DNA of 64,000 nucleotides from Actinomyces procaprae (GCF_004798665.1 NZ_CP039292.1:3162001-3226000); one strand, 5' to 3'; counted from the stretch's first letter, positions 6,799 to 16,392 are shown. The notes: generated by a model from the sequence alone, not told the origin. A program made the numbers and translations.

Positions 6799-7704
6799 TC
6801 AGCCCGCGATGAAACCGCCCATGATCCGCGCAATGGCATACACGGGCGCCCCCAGGGACAGGATCGGCACGATCGCACTGGCGACGGCGGCCCGCCCCCC
6901 GGGCACCCACCGGTGGGTCCACAGCACCCGGTTCGCCACCGCCATGAGCACACCGGCCACGAACCCGACCACCAGGCAGGCGGCCGCCGACTGCAGCGCC
7001 GGCTCCATGCCCACGTGACCGGCGCCGAAGAAGCCGACGGAGGCGAGTACCCCGCCCACAGCGCCCGCGACCAGCGCGGGCAGGGTGCAGGTCAGCACCT
7101 CCAGCACCGTGGCACGCACGTTCAAGGTGGTCAGCAGGGCGCCGGTGAACAGTGCGAGCGTGCAGGGCACGATCACGGCCGGGTCGGCGATTCCGGTGCG
7201 CAGGGCGCACCAGCCGGCGCCGGAGACCATGACCAGGTTCCCGGTGACCGTTGAGGACAGGTCCTCCACCAGGTTCCTGCGGCCGTCGCGCCGCGACATC
7301 TGCGCCAGGAAGGCCGCGGGCACGCTGAAGGCCATGACCACGCCGGCCATGCCGAAGTCGTTGGTGATCGCCACCAGCACCGCCGCGCACAGGCCGGTGA
7401 GGGTGATGACGGCGGTGGCCCCCTGGTCGTGCCGGGTGCGCACGAGCGCCGGCCAGCCCTGGCCGGTCAGGGGCACCAGCAGGACGACGACGATCAGCCG
7501 CATCCATGCGGGCAGGGCCGCGGAGATCGCCAGGAGCACCGGGACGACGCCGGCCACCACCAGCCGCGTCCAGGCGGGGTCCACCAGTCCCACCTCGATG
7601 GGGAGGTTGCCGCCGCGCCGTGTGCCGAAGCTGCCGGGGTCCGCCGTGCCGGGCAGATCGCGAGTGTTCACGGTCGCATCGTCCCACACCTGTGACCGGC
7701 GCAC
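6799..7704 (-). CDS. Integral membrane protein of unknown function
   Basis: I do not recognise this family. The 301-residue product has an N-terminal soluble stretch of about 45 residues followed by about eight hydrophobic helices separated by short loops, with a charged cytoplasmic loop around residues 95-105 and another near 140 (SRRDGRRNLVEDL). The stop lies 46 bp upstream of the nitrobindin start on the same strand, so it may be the first gene of a three-gene operon. Its start faces glnR across about 100 bp, so the two share a divergent promoter region. A permease or prenyl-lipid-handling protein is possible but unsupported. Confidence 0.7.
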   Translation of the reverse strand: MRRSQVWDDATVNTRDLPGTADPGSFGTRRGGNLPIEVGLVDPAWTRLVVAGVVPVLLAISAALPAWMRLIVVVLLVPLTGQGWPALVRTRHDQGATAVITLTGLCAAVLVAITNDFGMAGVVMAFSVPAAFLAQMSRRDGRRNLVEDLSSTVTGNLVMVSGAGWCALRTGIADPAVIVPCTLALFTGALLTTLNVRATVLEVLTCTLPALVAGAVGGVLASVGFFGAGHVGMEPALQSAAACLVVGFVAGVLMAVANRVLWTHRWVPGGRAAVASAIVPILSLGAPVYAIARIMGGFIAG

Positions 7705-7714
7705 GTAGTCGGGG

Positions 7715-7738
7715 CGTGTAATCCGGCCGTGTAATCCG
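7715..7738. promoter_or_regulatory. Direct repeat CGTGTAATCCG in divergent promoter region
   Basis: CGTGTAATCCG occurs at 7715-7725 and 7728-7738, a 13-bp period, between the divergent membrane-protein and glnR genes. It may be a regulator site. It does not match the GlnR consensus. Confidence 0.4.
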
Positions 7739-7803
7739 CTCGCAAATCCAGATGTGGTTCACTGACGTGCGGGCCCCAGCCGGACCGGAAGGAGGCGGCA
7801 GCC

Positions 7804-8475
7804 GTGCGCGTCATCATGTTCACCCGAGAGAAGGACGCCACCGCCGTCGTCCCCGCCGTGTCATTCCTCGACTGCCGGGTCGAGTGCCTGGAGCCGGTTC
7901 CGGCCTCATACGCCGCGGTGGGCGAGGCCGATGTGGTCATGGTCGACGCGCGCGGGGACCTGATGCGCGCCCGTGCGCTGTGCCAACTGCTGTCAGGGCC
8001 GATGGACTGTCCGCCGCTGATCCTGGTGCTTCAGGAGGGTGGCGCCGCCGTGGTTCAGCCCGACTGGGGCGCCGCCGACTTCGTCATGTCCCAGGCCACG
8101 CCCGCCGAGCTCGGCGCCCGACTGCGACTGGTGCGCGTGCACACCACCGCCCCGGAGCCGATCACCGAGGACCGCATCGAGGCCGGCGACCTGGTCATCG
8201 ACACCACCGCCTACACCGCCCGCATCCGCGGCACCCTGCTGGACCTGACCTACAAGGAGTTCGAGCTGCTCAAGGCGCTCGCCCTCAACCAGGGGCGGGT
8301 GCTGACCCGCCAGGCGCTGCTGGACGAGGTGTGGGGTGAGGACTACATCGGCGGCTCACGCACCGTGGACGTCCATGTGCGTCGCCTGCGCGCCAAGCTC
8401 GGCACCGAGTACGACCACCTCATCGGCACGGTCCGCAACGTCGGCTATCGCCTGGACGCCTCCGAGGAGGAATAG
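7804..8475 (+). CDS. glnR: GlnR-like orphan OmpR-family response regulator
   Basis: GlnR is the global nitrogen regulator of many actinomycetes. The 223-residue product has an N-terminal receiver-like domain (about 1-115) in which VMVDARGDLMRARALCQLL matches the GlnR pattern around the normal phospho-Asp position (Asp48) while the rest of the acidic pocket is incomplete. A C-terminal winged helix (about 125-218) follows, with LDLTYKEFELLKALA, RTVDVHVRRLRAKLG and IGTVRNVGYRL. No histidine kinase gene is nearby, as expected for an orphan regulator. GTG start with GGAGG nine bases upstream. A different OmpR regulator is less likely given the atypical receiver. Confidence 0.8.
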   Translation: MRVIMFTREKDATAVVPAVSFLDCRVECLEPVPASYAAVGEADVVMVDARGDLMRARALCQLLSGPMDCPPLILVLQEGGAAVVQPDWGAADFVMSQATPAELGARLRLVRVHTTAPEPITEDRIEAGDLVIDTTAYTARIRGTLLDLTYKEFELLKALALNQGRVLTRQALLDEVWGEDYIGGSRTVDVHVRRLRAKLGTEYDHLIGTVRNVGYRLDASEEE

Positions 8476-8637
8476 GGCCGCCGACGCTGCTGGCCGGGCC
8501 GGCGATGACGCGGGGTAGACCACCAGGACGCTGAGCAACCAGTGAGGACGCGCGGCAACCGCCCAGCACGCTCCTAAGGGCAACGTCCTCGAAGGCCACC
8601 CAGCGTTCTCGCGGGCCATCCCGCGTGCTCGAGCAAC
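8476..8637. repeat. Convergent spacer with inverted GAGGACGC / GCGTNCTCG words
   Basis: Between the convergent ends of glnR and the MFS gene, words of the form GGACGC...GCAACC on the left face GCGTTCTCG, GCGTGCTCGAG and ACGTCCTCG on the right. The arrangement can fold into a cruciform and probably serves as a two-way transcription stop. The words recall the 3.7-3.9 kb array. Confidence 0.5.
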
Positions 8638-10062
8638 TTACCCCGCTTGCTGAAGCTGGTCGCGGCCGAGCCGGGCGGCCCGCTTGGCCTCCGCGGCGGC
8701 CCGCTGCCGCTCCTTCTCGCCGCGGCTGCGTACGCCGAAGACGGCCAGTACGTTCGCCGCGAGTGCGAGTACCAAGATCGTGACGCCGAAGGCGACACCG
8801 GAGGCATGGCCGGTGAGCCCCACCAGCGGGCTGGCGGTACCGCCGAAGATGAACTGGACGAAGCCCAGCAGCGCGGAGCCGGTGCCGGCCCAGCGGCCCG
8901 TGCGTCCCAGCGCGACGGCCGGCAGGTTGCCCATGCAGATGCCCAGGGTCATGACATGCCCGATGAACAGGGCGATGGTGACGATCATGAGCGGTGTTGA
9001 GGACACGGGCGCGGACAGGCGCAGCAGGCAGACCGCGGCGAAGACGACGTCGACGACCAGGACGGCGATGAGCCCCATGCGGATCTGCCGCTCGGGCGAG
9101 ATCCGCTTGGCCGCGGCACCGCACACCGCCACGGTCACCGTCACCATCAGGCCGCAGACGGCGAAGACGGAGGTGTAGGCGGCCGTGCTCATGCCGAGCA
9201 CGCCCTGCATCATGAACGGGGCGGCGGACAGGTAGGAGGTGAGCAGGGCGTAGACGAGCGCGTTGATGATGGTCAGCCGGACGAAGACGCGATCCTTGCC
9301 CAGCGCCCGCGTGCCCTCAATGAGCACGCCGAGCCCGCCCTCATGACGCCGCTGCGCGGGTAGGGTCTCGGGCACCCACGCGGCAACCAGCAGCACCAGC
9401 AGCCCCTGGAAGGCGGCAACAACGGCGAGGATGCCGCGCCAGCCAACCGGCCCGACCAGCGCCCCGCCGAGGATCGGGGCGACCACAGGCGCGATACCCT
9501 GGATCGCCATCACCAGGCTCAGTGCCCGTGCCGCCGTGATACCGCGGGAGCGGTCGGAGATGACGGCACGTCCCAGCACCATGCCAGCGGCCCCGCCGAG
9601 ACCCTGAAGGAAGCGGGCGGCCAGCAGCACGGCGGCACTGGGGGCCACCGCCGTGCCTACCCCGGCGACGAAGGCCAGCACGCTGCCCCATAGCAGCAGG
9701 GGACGGCGGCCGAAGCGGTCTGACAGCACGCCGATGCTCAGCTGGCCCAGTGCCACGCCGACCAGGAAGGCGGTCAGGGTCAGCTGGGTGGTCGACGCCG
9801 AGACCCCCAGATCGGCGGCCATGTGGTTGAAGGCCGGCAGGTAGGCGTCCGTGGCGAGCGGGGCGATGGCCGCCAGCGCCGCCAGGGAGATCAGCAGGGA
9901 CGGGGCGAAGGAGGTGCGCACGCCCGCGTCGCGTGAATCGGCGGAACCGACGGCGTGAGCGTCTGCCGCCATGCCGTCGTGAGCGCCCGCGCCGACGGCC
10001 TGCGGGGCGGCGGCCTCGCCTCGCAGCTCAGGGGAGGGGTCGGTCGAGGGGAAAGCGGTCAT
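8638..10062 (-). CDS. Bcr/CflA-type MFS drug efflux transporter
   Basis: This 474-residue proton-coupled exporter has twelve predicted helices. After a hydrophilic N-terminal extension of about 45 residues, helix 1 begins (LLISLAALAAIAPLATDAYLPAFNHMAADLGVSASTTQLTLTAFLVG), a start typical of Bcr/CflA proteins, which have the Asp in the ATDAYLP stretch. The MFS motif GVLSDRFGRRPLLLWG lies between helices 2 and 3. The C-terminus is basic. Family members export bicyclomycin, chloramphenicol or sulfonamides, but substrate cannot be read from sequence. The gene stands alone, convergent with glnR. Confidence 0.88.
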   Translation of the reverse strand: MTAFPSTDPSPELRGEAAAPQAVGAGAHDGMAADAHAVGSADSRDAGVRTSFAPSLLISLAALAAIAPLATDAYLPAFNHMAADLGVSASTTQLTLTAFLVGVALGQLSIGVLSDRFGRRPLLLWGSVLAFVAGVGTAVAPSAAVLLAARFLQGLGGAAGMVLGRAVISDRSRGITAARALSLVMAIQGIAPVVAPILGGALVGPVGWRGILAVVAAFQGLLVLLVAAWVPETLPAQRRHEGGLGVLIEGTRALGKDRVFVRLTIINALVYALLTSYLSAAPFMMQGVLGMSTAAYTSVFAVCGLMVTVTVAVCGAAAKRISPERQIRMGLIAVLVVDVVFAAVCLLRLSAPVSSTPLMIVTIALFIGHVMTLGICMGNLPAVALGRTGRWAGTGSALLGFVQFIFGGTASPLVGLTGHASGVAFGVTILVLALAANVLAVFGVRSRGEKERQRAAAEAKRAARLGRDQLQQAG

Positions 10063-10263
10063 GAGAAGAGACTATGAAACCGGCTGGCGAGGAGTGGCGG
10101 GACCACGGCGTATTAGCGGCCTTTATCAGGAACATTCTCATGACTCGCCCAGGTTATCGGCCGATGTGGCAGCCGCCTGCGCTCCGAGGCCCGCTTCATA
10201 TTCACAGGAGGCCCATACTCGGGCCCCGGCCGGCGCACACGGCCGCCCGCGAGGGTTAGGGGC

Positions 10264-11367
10264 ATGTCCAACACTTCGACCCCTGAATCCGGCAGCGCCG
10301 ACGCCCAGACCGAGCCCGTCGGCGGCCGCCTCGACACGGCGCCGTCGGACCGGATGGCCGCATCCCAGAACCCGCAGCCCCGCACGCCGCCCGACTCCGC
10401 GGGCCAGGCGCCGCGCCGCCACTCGCGCAGACGCGCCCTGCTGGGCGGCAGCGCCCTGGTGGGCGCCGGCCTGCTCGGCACCGCCGCTTGGGCGCTGAAC
10501 CGGTTCGTCATCGACCACGTGGAGGTCGACGACGTGGCCGCCTACGAGGCCATGAACTCCTCGGTCTCCGCCACGGCCGCGGCCACTGCGACCGCGAAGG
10601 CCACCGGTGTCACCGTCACGGACAACAGCTACACGTCCTCGCTGACCTCCATCAAGGTAGAGCAGGTCTCCACCGGCTCCGGGAACGACACGGTCACCTA
10701 CTACGTCGCCGACGTCCAGGTGTCCGATGCCACCGCCGTGCGCAGCGCCTTCGCCAACAACGCCTACGGCACCAACATCACCGCCCTGCCCAGCGCCATG
10801 GCCACCGAGCACGGCGCGGTCCTGGCCGTCAACGGCGACTACTACGGCTTCCGCTCCGACGGCATCCTCATCCGCAACGGCGTCATCTACCGCGACGACG
10901 GCGCGCGCGACGGCATCGCCTTCTACACCGACGGCCGCGTCGAGGTCTACGACGAGACCAGCACCACCGCCCAGACCCTGCTGGACGCCGGCGTGTGGAA
11001 CACCCTCTCCTTCGGGCCCGCGCTGGTGCGCGGCGGCGCGGTGCTGGACGGGGTCGACTCCGTGGAGGTGGACACCAACTTCGGCAACCACTCGATCCAG
11101 GGCACCCAGCCGCGCACCGCCGTCGGCGCGATCGCGGACGGGCACTACGTGTTCGTCGTCGTCGACGGGCGCGACAAGGGCTACTCGCGCGGAGTCACCA
11201 TGACCGAGCTGGCCCAGATCATGGCCGACCTGGGCTGCGAGAGCGCCTACAACCTCGACGGCGGCGGCTCCTCGACGCTCTGGTTCAACGGCGAGGTGGT
11301 CAACCGGCCCTCCAACGGCGGCGAGCGCGAGACCTCCGACATCCTCTACATCGCACAGGGGGCCTGA
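10264..11367 (+). CDS. Exported phosphodiester glycosidase (NAGPA-domain) protein
   Basis: The NAGPA (DUF2233) domain cleaves sugar phosphodiesters, and bacterial members act on exopolysaccharides or cell-wall glycopolymers. The 367-residue product has a twin-arginine-like export signal (SRRRALLGGSALVGAGLLG, about residues 57-75), a linker of Ala/Thr, then the catalytic domain. That domain has AVNGDYYGFRSDGILIRNG, GPALVRGG, PRTAVGAIADGHYVFVVVDGR and the hallmark NLDGGGSSTLWFNG. The stop is followed one base later by the start of a glycosyltransferase gene, so the pair should be co-translated and may trim and build the same surface polymer. Confidence 0.88.
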   Translation: MSNTSTPESGSADAQTEPVGGRLDTAPSDRMAASQNPQPRTPPDSAGQAPRRHSRRRALLGGSALVGAGLLGTAAWALNRFVIDHVEVDDVAAYEAMNSSVSATAAATATAKATGVTVTDNSYTSSLTSIKVEQVSTGSGNDTVTYYVADVQVSDATAVRSAFANNAYGTNITALPSAMATEHGAVLAVNGDYYGFRSDGILIRNGVIYRDDGARDGIAFYTDGRVEVYDETSTTAQTLLDAGVWNTLSFGPALVRGGAVLDGVDSVEVDTNFGNHSIQGTQPRTAVGAIADGHYVFVVVDGRDKGYSRGVTMTELAQIMADLGCESAYNLDGGGSSTLWFNGEVVNRPSNGGERETSDILYIAQGA

Positions 11368-11368
11368 G

Positions 11369-12496
11369 ATGAGTACGTCAACACGGCAAAACACCGGCTC
11401 CTTCCCGCGACGCCGCCTGCGGCCCGACGCCGCGTCCCGGCCGCACACCGCCTACGCACCGGGACGGTCCTCCCGCGTGGGACTGGTCGTGCTCATACCC
11501 GCCTATCAACCCGACGAGCGCCTGCCGCATCTGGTGGGCGACCTGGTGCGGGAGCTGCCCGGATGCCGGGTGCTCGTCGTCGACGACGGCTCCGGGCCGG
11601 AGTATGCGCCGGCGTTTCGGGCGGCGAGCGCACGCGGGGCGGACGTCGTCGGGTACGGCCGTAACCGGGGCAAGGGGGCGGCGCTGCGCACCGGGCTGGC
11701 GCAGGTGGCCGAGCTGTGGCCGGAGGCGGACGTGGTGTGCGCGGACGCCGACGGGCAGCACCGGCCCGCGGACATCGCCGCGGTGGCCCGGCGTGTGCAC
11801 ACCACCGGGCACATGACGCTCGGGGTGCGGCGCCTGACCGGGCCGGTGCCGGCGCGCAGCCGGATCGGCAACACCGTGACCGCACTGTTGTTCCGCCTGG
11901 CGACCGGCTGGCACCTGGGCGACACCCAGACCGGCCTGCGCGGCTACCCCGCCGGGCAGACCGCCTGGCTGGCGGACGTGCCCGGCGACCGCTATGAGTG
12001 GGAACTCAGCGCCCTGCTGCGCGCTCACGAGCTCGGCCTGGAGGTAGAGGAGGTGGAGATCGCCACGGTGTACGAGCCGGGCAACGCCTCCAGTCACTTC
12101 CGGCCGCTGCGGGACTCGGCGCGGATCTATGCGCCGCTGCTGGGATTCGTCGGGGCGAGCCTGGCGAGCTTCGGCATCGACTGGGTTGCCTTGATGGCCC
12201 TGCACCTGGCCACCGGGAGTCTGCTGGCAAGTGTGGTGGGGGCGCGGCTAATCAGCGGAACGGCCAACTTCTTCATGAACCGGCGCGTCTTCCGGGCGGC
12301 GCCCGGCACCGTCGGCCGCACCGCGGTGAGGTATGTGGTGCTGGCGTTGGCGCTGCTGGCGGCCGGCTACGGGATGCTGTGGGCGTTGACCGGAATCGGG
12401 GTGCCACTGTGGTTGGCCAAGCCGCTCGGCGACGGGGCGCTGTACCTGGTCAGCTACCTGGTGCAGCAGCGGGCGGTGTTCCGCGAGCGGCCCTGA
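11369..12496 (+). CDS. Glycosyltransferase family 2 fused to GtrA-like membrane domain
   Basis: The 375-residue fusion has a DPM1-like GT2 domain at about residues 35-245. It shows LIPAYQPDERLPHLV at the nucleotide site, RNRGKGAALRTG, and the metal-binding DADGQHRP. A GtrA domain of four helices follows (about 255-370), a module proposed to move or present lipid-linked sugars. Such fusions make or flip polyprenyl-phosphate sugars for surface glycosylation. The first 30 residues are a basic, disordered leader. The ATG follows the glycosidase stop by one base. After the stop comes an inverted array of GGTCGTGGAACG words that probably ends transcription. Confidence 0.88.
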   Translation: MSTSTRQNTGSFPRRRLRPDAASRPHTAYAPGRSSRVGLVVLIPAYQPDERLPHLVGDLVRELPGCRVLVVDDGSGPEYAPAFRAASARGADVVGYGRNRGKGAALRTGLAQVAELWPEADVVCADADGQHRPADIAAVARRVHTTGHMTLGVRRLTGPVPARSRIGNTVTALLFRLATGWHLGDTQTGLRGYPAGQTAWLADVPGDRYEWELSALLRAHELGLEVEEVEIATVYEPGNASSHFRPLRDSARIYAPLLGFVGASLASFGIDWVALMALHLATGSLLASVVGARLISGTANFFMNRRVFRAAPGTVGRTAVRYVVLALALLAAGYGMLWALTGIGVPLWLAKPLGDGALYLVSYLVQQRAVFRERP

Positions 12497-12601
12497 GGAC
12501 GGAGCATGGCGGTGCGCCCGCGCCGAGGCGCCCACACGCCGCGACGCACCCGCACACCGAGACGCACCCGCGCCGATCCTCCGATGGTGGCCGCGCCACG
12601 A

Positions 12602-12730
12602 CGTTGCACGACCCTGGTGCACGTTCCACGACTTCCGTGCGCGTTCCACGACCCCGGGGTGGTCGTGGAATACACCCCAAGGTCGTGAAACGCCCCCAAG
12701 GTCGTGAAACGCCCCCAAGGTCGTGGAACG
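12602..12730. repeat. Inverted array of 12-bp words (CGTTCCACGACC / GGTCGTGGAACG)
   Basis: Three left-hand words (12602, 12622, 12642) face four right-hand words (12661, 12681, 12700, 12719), with a 19-20 bp period in each arm. The whole can form one large cruciform or many alternative hairpins. It fills the spacer between two convergent operons. A sister array lies at 17691-17778. Confidence 0.8.
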
Positions 12731-12736
12731 TGACGG

Positions 12737-15655
12737 CTAATCGTCGCGGGAGCGCGCCAGATGGCGCGGCGGGCGACCCATCAGCCACGCCACGCCCAGG
12801 CCCACCGCGACGAAGCCGGCCAGTCCCACCAGCTGCCAGCCCCACACGCCCTCCAGGCGCAGCCAGGGACCGTCGATGGCCACGTGCCGGTTCCAGGCCA
12901 CCAGATACGCGGCCACCGCCCAGCCGCACACCGCCCCGGCGGGCACGCCGAGCGCCAGCACGACGGCCGCGTGGGCAGCGGTGAGCCGCCGCAGGAAACG
13001 CGGCGAGGCTCCCACCGCGTGCATGGTGACCATGTCGGCGCGCATCTGGGTGCGGGTCAGCAGCAGACTCACCACCAGTGCGAACAGGGCCACCGCCGCC
13101 AGCACGGCCAGGACCGCGAAGTCGGCCACGCCGCCCCAAGGCGGCAGATCCGGGTCGGTCCCGACGGTCACCAGGTCGGTGTGCGCCTCGATGATCCGCT
13201 GTGCCGTGGCGGTCTCCGCCGCGGTCAGCGGTCGCGACAGCTGCACCATCTCCCCCACGTATTTCGGCGCGTCGGCGCCGGTCAGCCCCAGCTCGGCGGC
13301 GGTGGCGGGCGACACCGTGATGGTGGCGGTCATCCGCGGCAGGAAGTAGGCGTCCCGGGATTGCTGGTGCTGGATGGTCATGGCGGCATCGCTGTAGTCC
13401 ATGAGACCTATACGAACCGTTCCGTCGTCATCGATCCAGGTGGCGTTGTTGACCACCACACCGCCCGCCTCCAGGAGCTCCGCGGCCTCCTGCGCCCCGT
13501 CCAGGCCGGTGGCGCGCAGCGCCTGCCCTTCCATTACAAAGACATCGTCTCCCAGCATCCAGGGGGCCGTGATGCCCGGGTTGTATCCCTGCCCCGCAGG
13601 CACACAAGTCACCGTGTCCACCAGTCCCAGAGAGGCCGCGACGTCCGGGTCGGTGAAGTCGGGGCAGCGGGAGTCGGCCGGCGGTTCGACTCTGAGGGTG
13701 TACGACACGCCCTCCTTACGAAAGTCCATCGCGCGAACCGGCGCGGAGCCGGTGACGGGCAGGCCGGCGTCTTGCAGCACGCTCACGGCGTCGGCCAGGA
13801 CGGCGGCGTCGAAGGCCTCGGAGACCGGCACGCGTGGTCCCAGCGCAAGGTGCCCGGGCGCCACCAGAACCGTGGAGGTGTCGTTGTAGTTGGCGGTTGC
13901 GGACGCCAGGTAGACGGTCTGCCCACAGGCCAGCGCGACGACGACGCCGATCGCACCGACCACCGGCAGGGCGCGGCCGCGGTGGGCGGCGGCGTCTCGG
14001 GCGGCCACGCGCAGCGCCAGCGGCCCCTTGGCCAGCACCGCGATTGCGGCGTCGAGCACAACCGGGGCCAACATGAACAGCCCGACAGCACCCAGCAGCA
14101 GGGCCGCCACCAGCAGCGGCACGGCGGCTCCCCCGGGCAGTGTGCCGGGCACCACCGGCTCCTCTCCGGGCGCGGCGACGGGTACTTGTATGCGCAGTGA
14201 GGCAAGGGCACAGCCGATCGCGGCCGCCAGCAGGCACGCACCGCCGAGCAGGCGCCACCTGCGTCCGGCCCGACTCTGCTGAGCGCCGGCCGCGTCCGCC
14301 GACTGGCTCCCGCGCTTGAGCGCCTGGACCGGCTCCATGCGCGCCACTCGCCGGGCGGGCGCGAGTGTGGCCAGCCACCCGGCCAAGGCGGCGCCCGCGA
14401 CAACGAGCACCGGCAGCCACCCCGGCAGGCCCGCGAGCGCTTGCACCTCGGGTTCGAAGATGCGGTAGGCCGCCCAGGCGGCGACGAGGCCGCCACCGGC
14501 GCCGAGTACTCCGCCCACGCAGCCGATCGCAGTCCCCTGCAGGGTGATGGTGCGGGCCAGCTGCCGCGGTGCGGCTCCGGTGGCGGAGGCGAGGGCCAGG
14601 GTGCGGCGCTGCTGCTCGGCGGCGACCACGAAGGCGGGGGTTACCAGCCCCAGTAGCAGACCCGCGGCGGCGGCGCAGGCGATCACGGTCATCACCAGGG
14701 CGGTGGCCAGGTAGTCGGCGCTGACGGCCACCGGATACAGCTCGGAGGCGTCCGGGTAGTTGGTGAGCACGTGGCGGGAGACGGCGAAGGCCATCTCGCC
14801 GTTGAGCTGCTTGGCGACCTCCCACGTGACCGGGTCGGGGCCGGTGACCAGGAAGTGGGTGTCGACGCCGGCCGGGTCGCCCTGGACCGCCGGCGCCAGC
14901 CAGGCCGGCAGCGCCCAGGCGCGGGCGGCGTCGTCGTCGACCAGGCCGGTGACGCGGTAGGAGCGCCGGGAGTCCTGCATGACCTCGGCGATGCGTCCGT
15001 TAGTGGAGTACCAGCCGTCGAAGGGCGGGGCGATCAGGGTGATCGTCTCCCCCACCTCCATGCCGGTGCGCTCGGCCAGGGCGGTGGTGATGACGACGTC
15101 GGCGGTGCCGGTCGGGGCGGTGCCGGCGACCAGCGGGGGCAGGAGCAGCTCCAGGCCGGCGGCGTCGGCCTCGCGCAGGGTGAAGGTGCCGATTGCGCCG
15201 AAGTCTGCTCCTTGCAGGTCCTCTGCGGCGGCGGGCGTGGTCGTGCCCGTTTCGGCGTCGGGGTCGGCCAGGGCGAGCAGATCCTCCGAGTCCCAGAACT
15301 GCAGGACCCGGTCGCGCGCGGGGAGGTATTCCACCAGCTTCTCCGCGGTCAGGGGCACGGTCTCCAGCGAGTCCATCCAGGGTCCGGGTGCGCCCTCGGG
15401 CACCTGCCGGAACGGGGCCTCTGCGGGGTCGACGGCGGTGCCGGTGATCACGGCCTGGGCGCCGTCGGGGATGGAGGCGAGCGCGGCCTGCCGGGTGGGC
15501 GGGGTGGACAGCCGCGTGCCCAGGAAGCCGACGATCAGTACCAGGGGAGCGGCCACCAGCAGGATCGCCAGCAGGCTGCGGGCCTTGTGCGCCCGCGCGT
15601 CGCGCGCGGCCAGGCGGACGACGGGACGCAGGGCCCGCAGCCGGGCCGCGCTCAC
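12737..15655 (-). CDS. FtsX-like ABC transporter permease (double FtsX domain)
   Basis: The 972-residue permease has an N-terminal membrane helix after a basic leader (ARDARAHKARSLLAILLVAAPLVLIV) and a large extracellular segment. A first FtsX core of three helices follows at about 312-430 (with VVAAEQQRRTLALASATGAAPRQL), then a central helix pair near 475-550, a second extracellular segment, and a second FtsX core at about 850-965 (LLTRTQMRADMVTMHAVGASPRFLRRL). It pairs with the ATPase just upstream; the start GTG overlaps that stop by four bases (GTGA). Such MacB-like systems export peptides or drive envelope processes. Regulation should come from the PadR gene at the head of the operon. 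Confidence 0.85.
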   Translation of the reverse strand: MSAARLRALRPVVRLAARDARAHKARSLLAILLVAAPLVLIVGFLGTRLSTPPTRQAALASIPDGAQAVITGTAVDPAEAPFRQVPEGAPGPWMDSLETVPLTAEKLVEYLPARDRVLQFWDSEDLLALADPDAETGTTTPAAAEDLQGADFGAIGTFTLREADAAGLELLLPPLVAGTAPTGTADVVITTALAERTGMEVGETITLIAPPFDGWYSTNGRIAEVMQDSRRSYRVTGLVDDDAARAWALPAWLAPAVQGDPAGVDTHFLVTGPDPVTWEVAKQLNGEMAFAVSRHVLTNYPDASELYPVAVSADYLATALVMTVIACAAAAGLLLGLVTPAFVVAAEQQRRTLALASATGAAPRQLARTITLQGTAIGCVGGVLGAGGGLVAAWAAYRIFEPEVQALAGLPGWLPVLVVAGAALAGWLATLAPARRVARMEPVQALKRGSQSADAAGAQQSRAGRRWRLLGGACLLAAAIGCALASLRIQVPVAAPGEEPVVPGTLPGGAAVPLLVAALLLGAVGLFMLAPVVLDAAIAVLAKGPLALRVAARDAAAHRGRALPVVGAIGVVVALACGQTVYLASATANYNDTSTVLVAPGHLALGPRVPVSEAFDAAVLADAVSVLQDAGLPVTGSAPVRAMDFRKEGVSYTLRVEPPADSRCPDFTDPDVAASLGLVDTVTCVPAGQGYNPGITAPWMLGDDVFVMEGQALRATGLDGAQEAAELLEAGGVVVNNATWIDDDGTVRIGLMDYSDAAMTIQHQQSRDAYFLPRMTATITVSPATAAELGLTGADAPKYVGEMVQLSRPLTAAETATAQRIIEAHTDLVTVGTDPDLPPWGGVADFAVLAVLAAVALFALVVSLLLTRTQMRADMVTMHAVGASPRFLRRLTAAHAAVVLALGVPAGAVCGWAVAAYLVAWNRHVAIDGPWLRLEGVWGWQLVGLAGFVAVGLGVAWLMGRPPRHLARSRDD

Positions 15656-16392
15656 CGTCCCTCCCCCGGTACGGGCAGCAGTTCGTCGGCGTCGGCCGGG
15701 CCGGAGGACCCGACCATGCGGCCATCGCGCAGGAAGACCGTGCGGTCGGCCCAGGCGGCGAAGCGGGGCTCATGGGTGACCATGAGGACGGCGACGCCGT
15801 CGTCGGCGCGCTGACGCAGCACGCCGATGACGGCGGTGCCGGTGGCGGAGTCGAGTGCGCCGGTGGGTTCGTCCGCGAGCAGCAGGCGGCGCGGGCCGAC
15901 TATCGCCCGGGCGATGGCGGCGCGTTGGGCCTGGCCGCCGGACATGTCGCCGGGCAGGCGGTCGGCAAGATCCGCCAAGCCGACCTGTTCCAGCGCGGTC
16001 AGTGCGGCCGCCCGGGCGCGACGGGCGGGCCAGCCGTCAAGCTCCAGGGGGAAGGCGACGTTCTCGGCGGCGGTCAAGGAGGGCAGCAGGTTGAAGTCCT
16101 GGAAAACGAAGCCGATGGTGCGGCGGCGCACCTCGGCCAGGGCGGTGCGGTCCAGGCCGGACAGGTCGCGGCCCGCCAGGATCACGCTGCCGGAGGTGGG
16201 CCGGTCCAGGGCGCCGGCGAGGTTGAGCAGGGTCGACTTCCCGGATCCGGACGGGCCCATGACGGCGACGAACTCACCGGGCGCGACCGTGAGCTCGCCC
16301 CCGTCCAGGGCGGTGACGGCGCGGGCGCCGGTGCCGTGAATGCGGCCAACGCCGCGGAGCTCGAGCACGGGCTGCTGATGTGAGGCGGGCAT
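15652..16392 (-). CDS. ABC transporter ATP-binding protein (MacB/LolD type)
   Basis: The 246-residue ATPase powers the FtsX-type permease downstream. Walker A is GPSGSGKST (about residue 45), the Q-loop region is FVFQDFNLLPSLTAAENV, the signature is MSGGQAQR (Gln replaces the more common Gln/Glu-Gln order found in LolD as GEQQR), Walker B is RLLLADEPTGALD and the H-loop is VTHEP. The start is ATG 16392, which overlaps the PadR stop by one base. The frame upstream of it is only a shadow of padR. Order on this strand is regulator, ATPase, permease, all overlapping, so the three are made from one transcript. Confidence 0.9.
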   Translation of the reverse strand: MPASHQQPVLELRGVGRIHGTGARAVTALDGGELTVAPGEFVAVMGPSGSGKSTLLNLAGALDRPTSGSVILAGRDLSGLDRTALAEVRRRTIGFVFQDFNLLPSLTAAENVAFPLELDGWPARRARAAALTALEQVGLADLADRLPGDMSGGQAQRAAIARAIVGPRRLLLADEPTGALDSATGTAVIGVLRQRADDGVAVLMVTHEPRFAAWADRTVFLRDGRMVGSSGPADADELLPVPGEGR

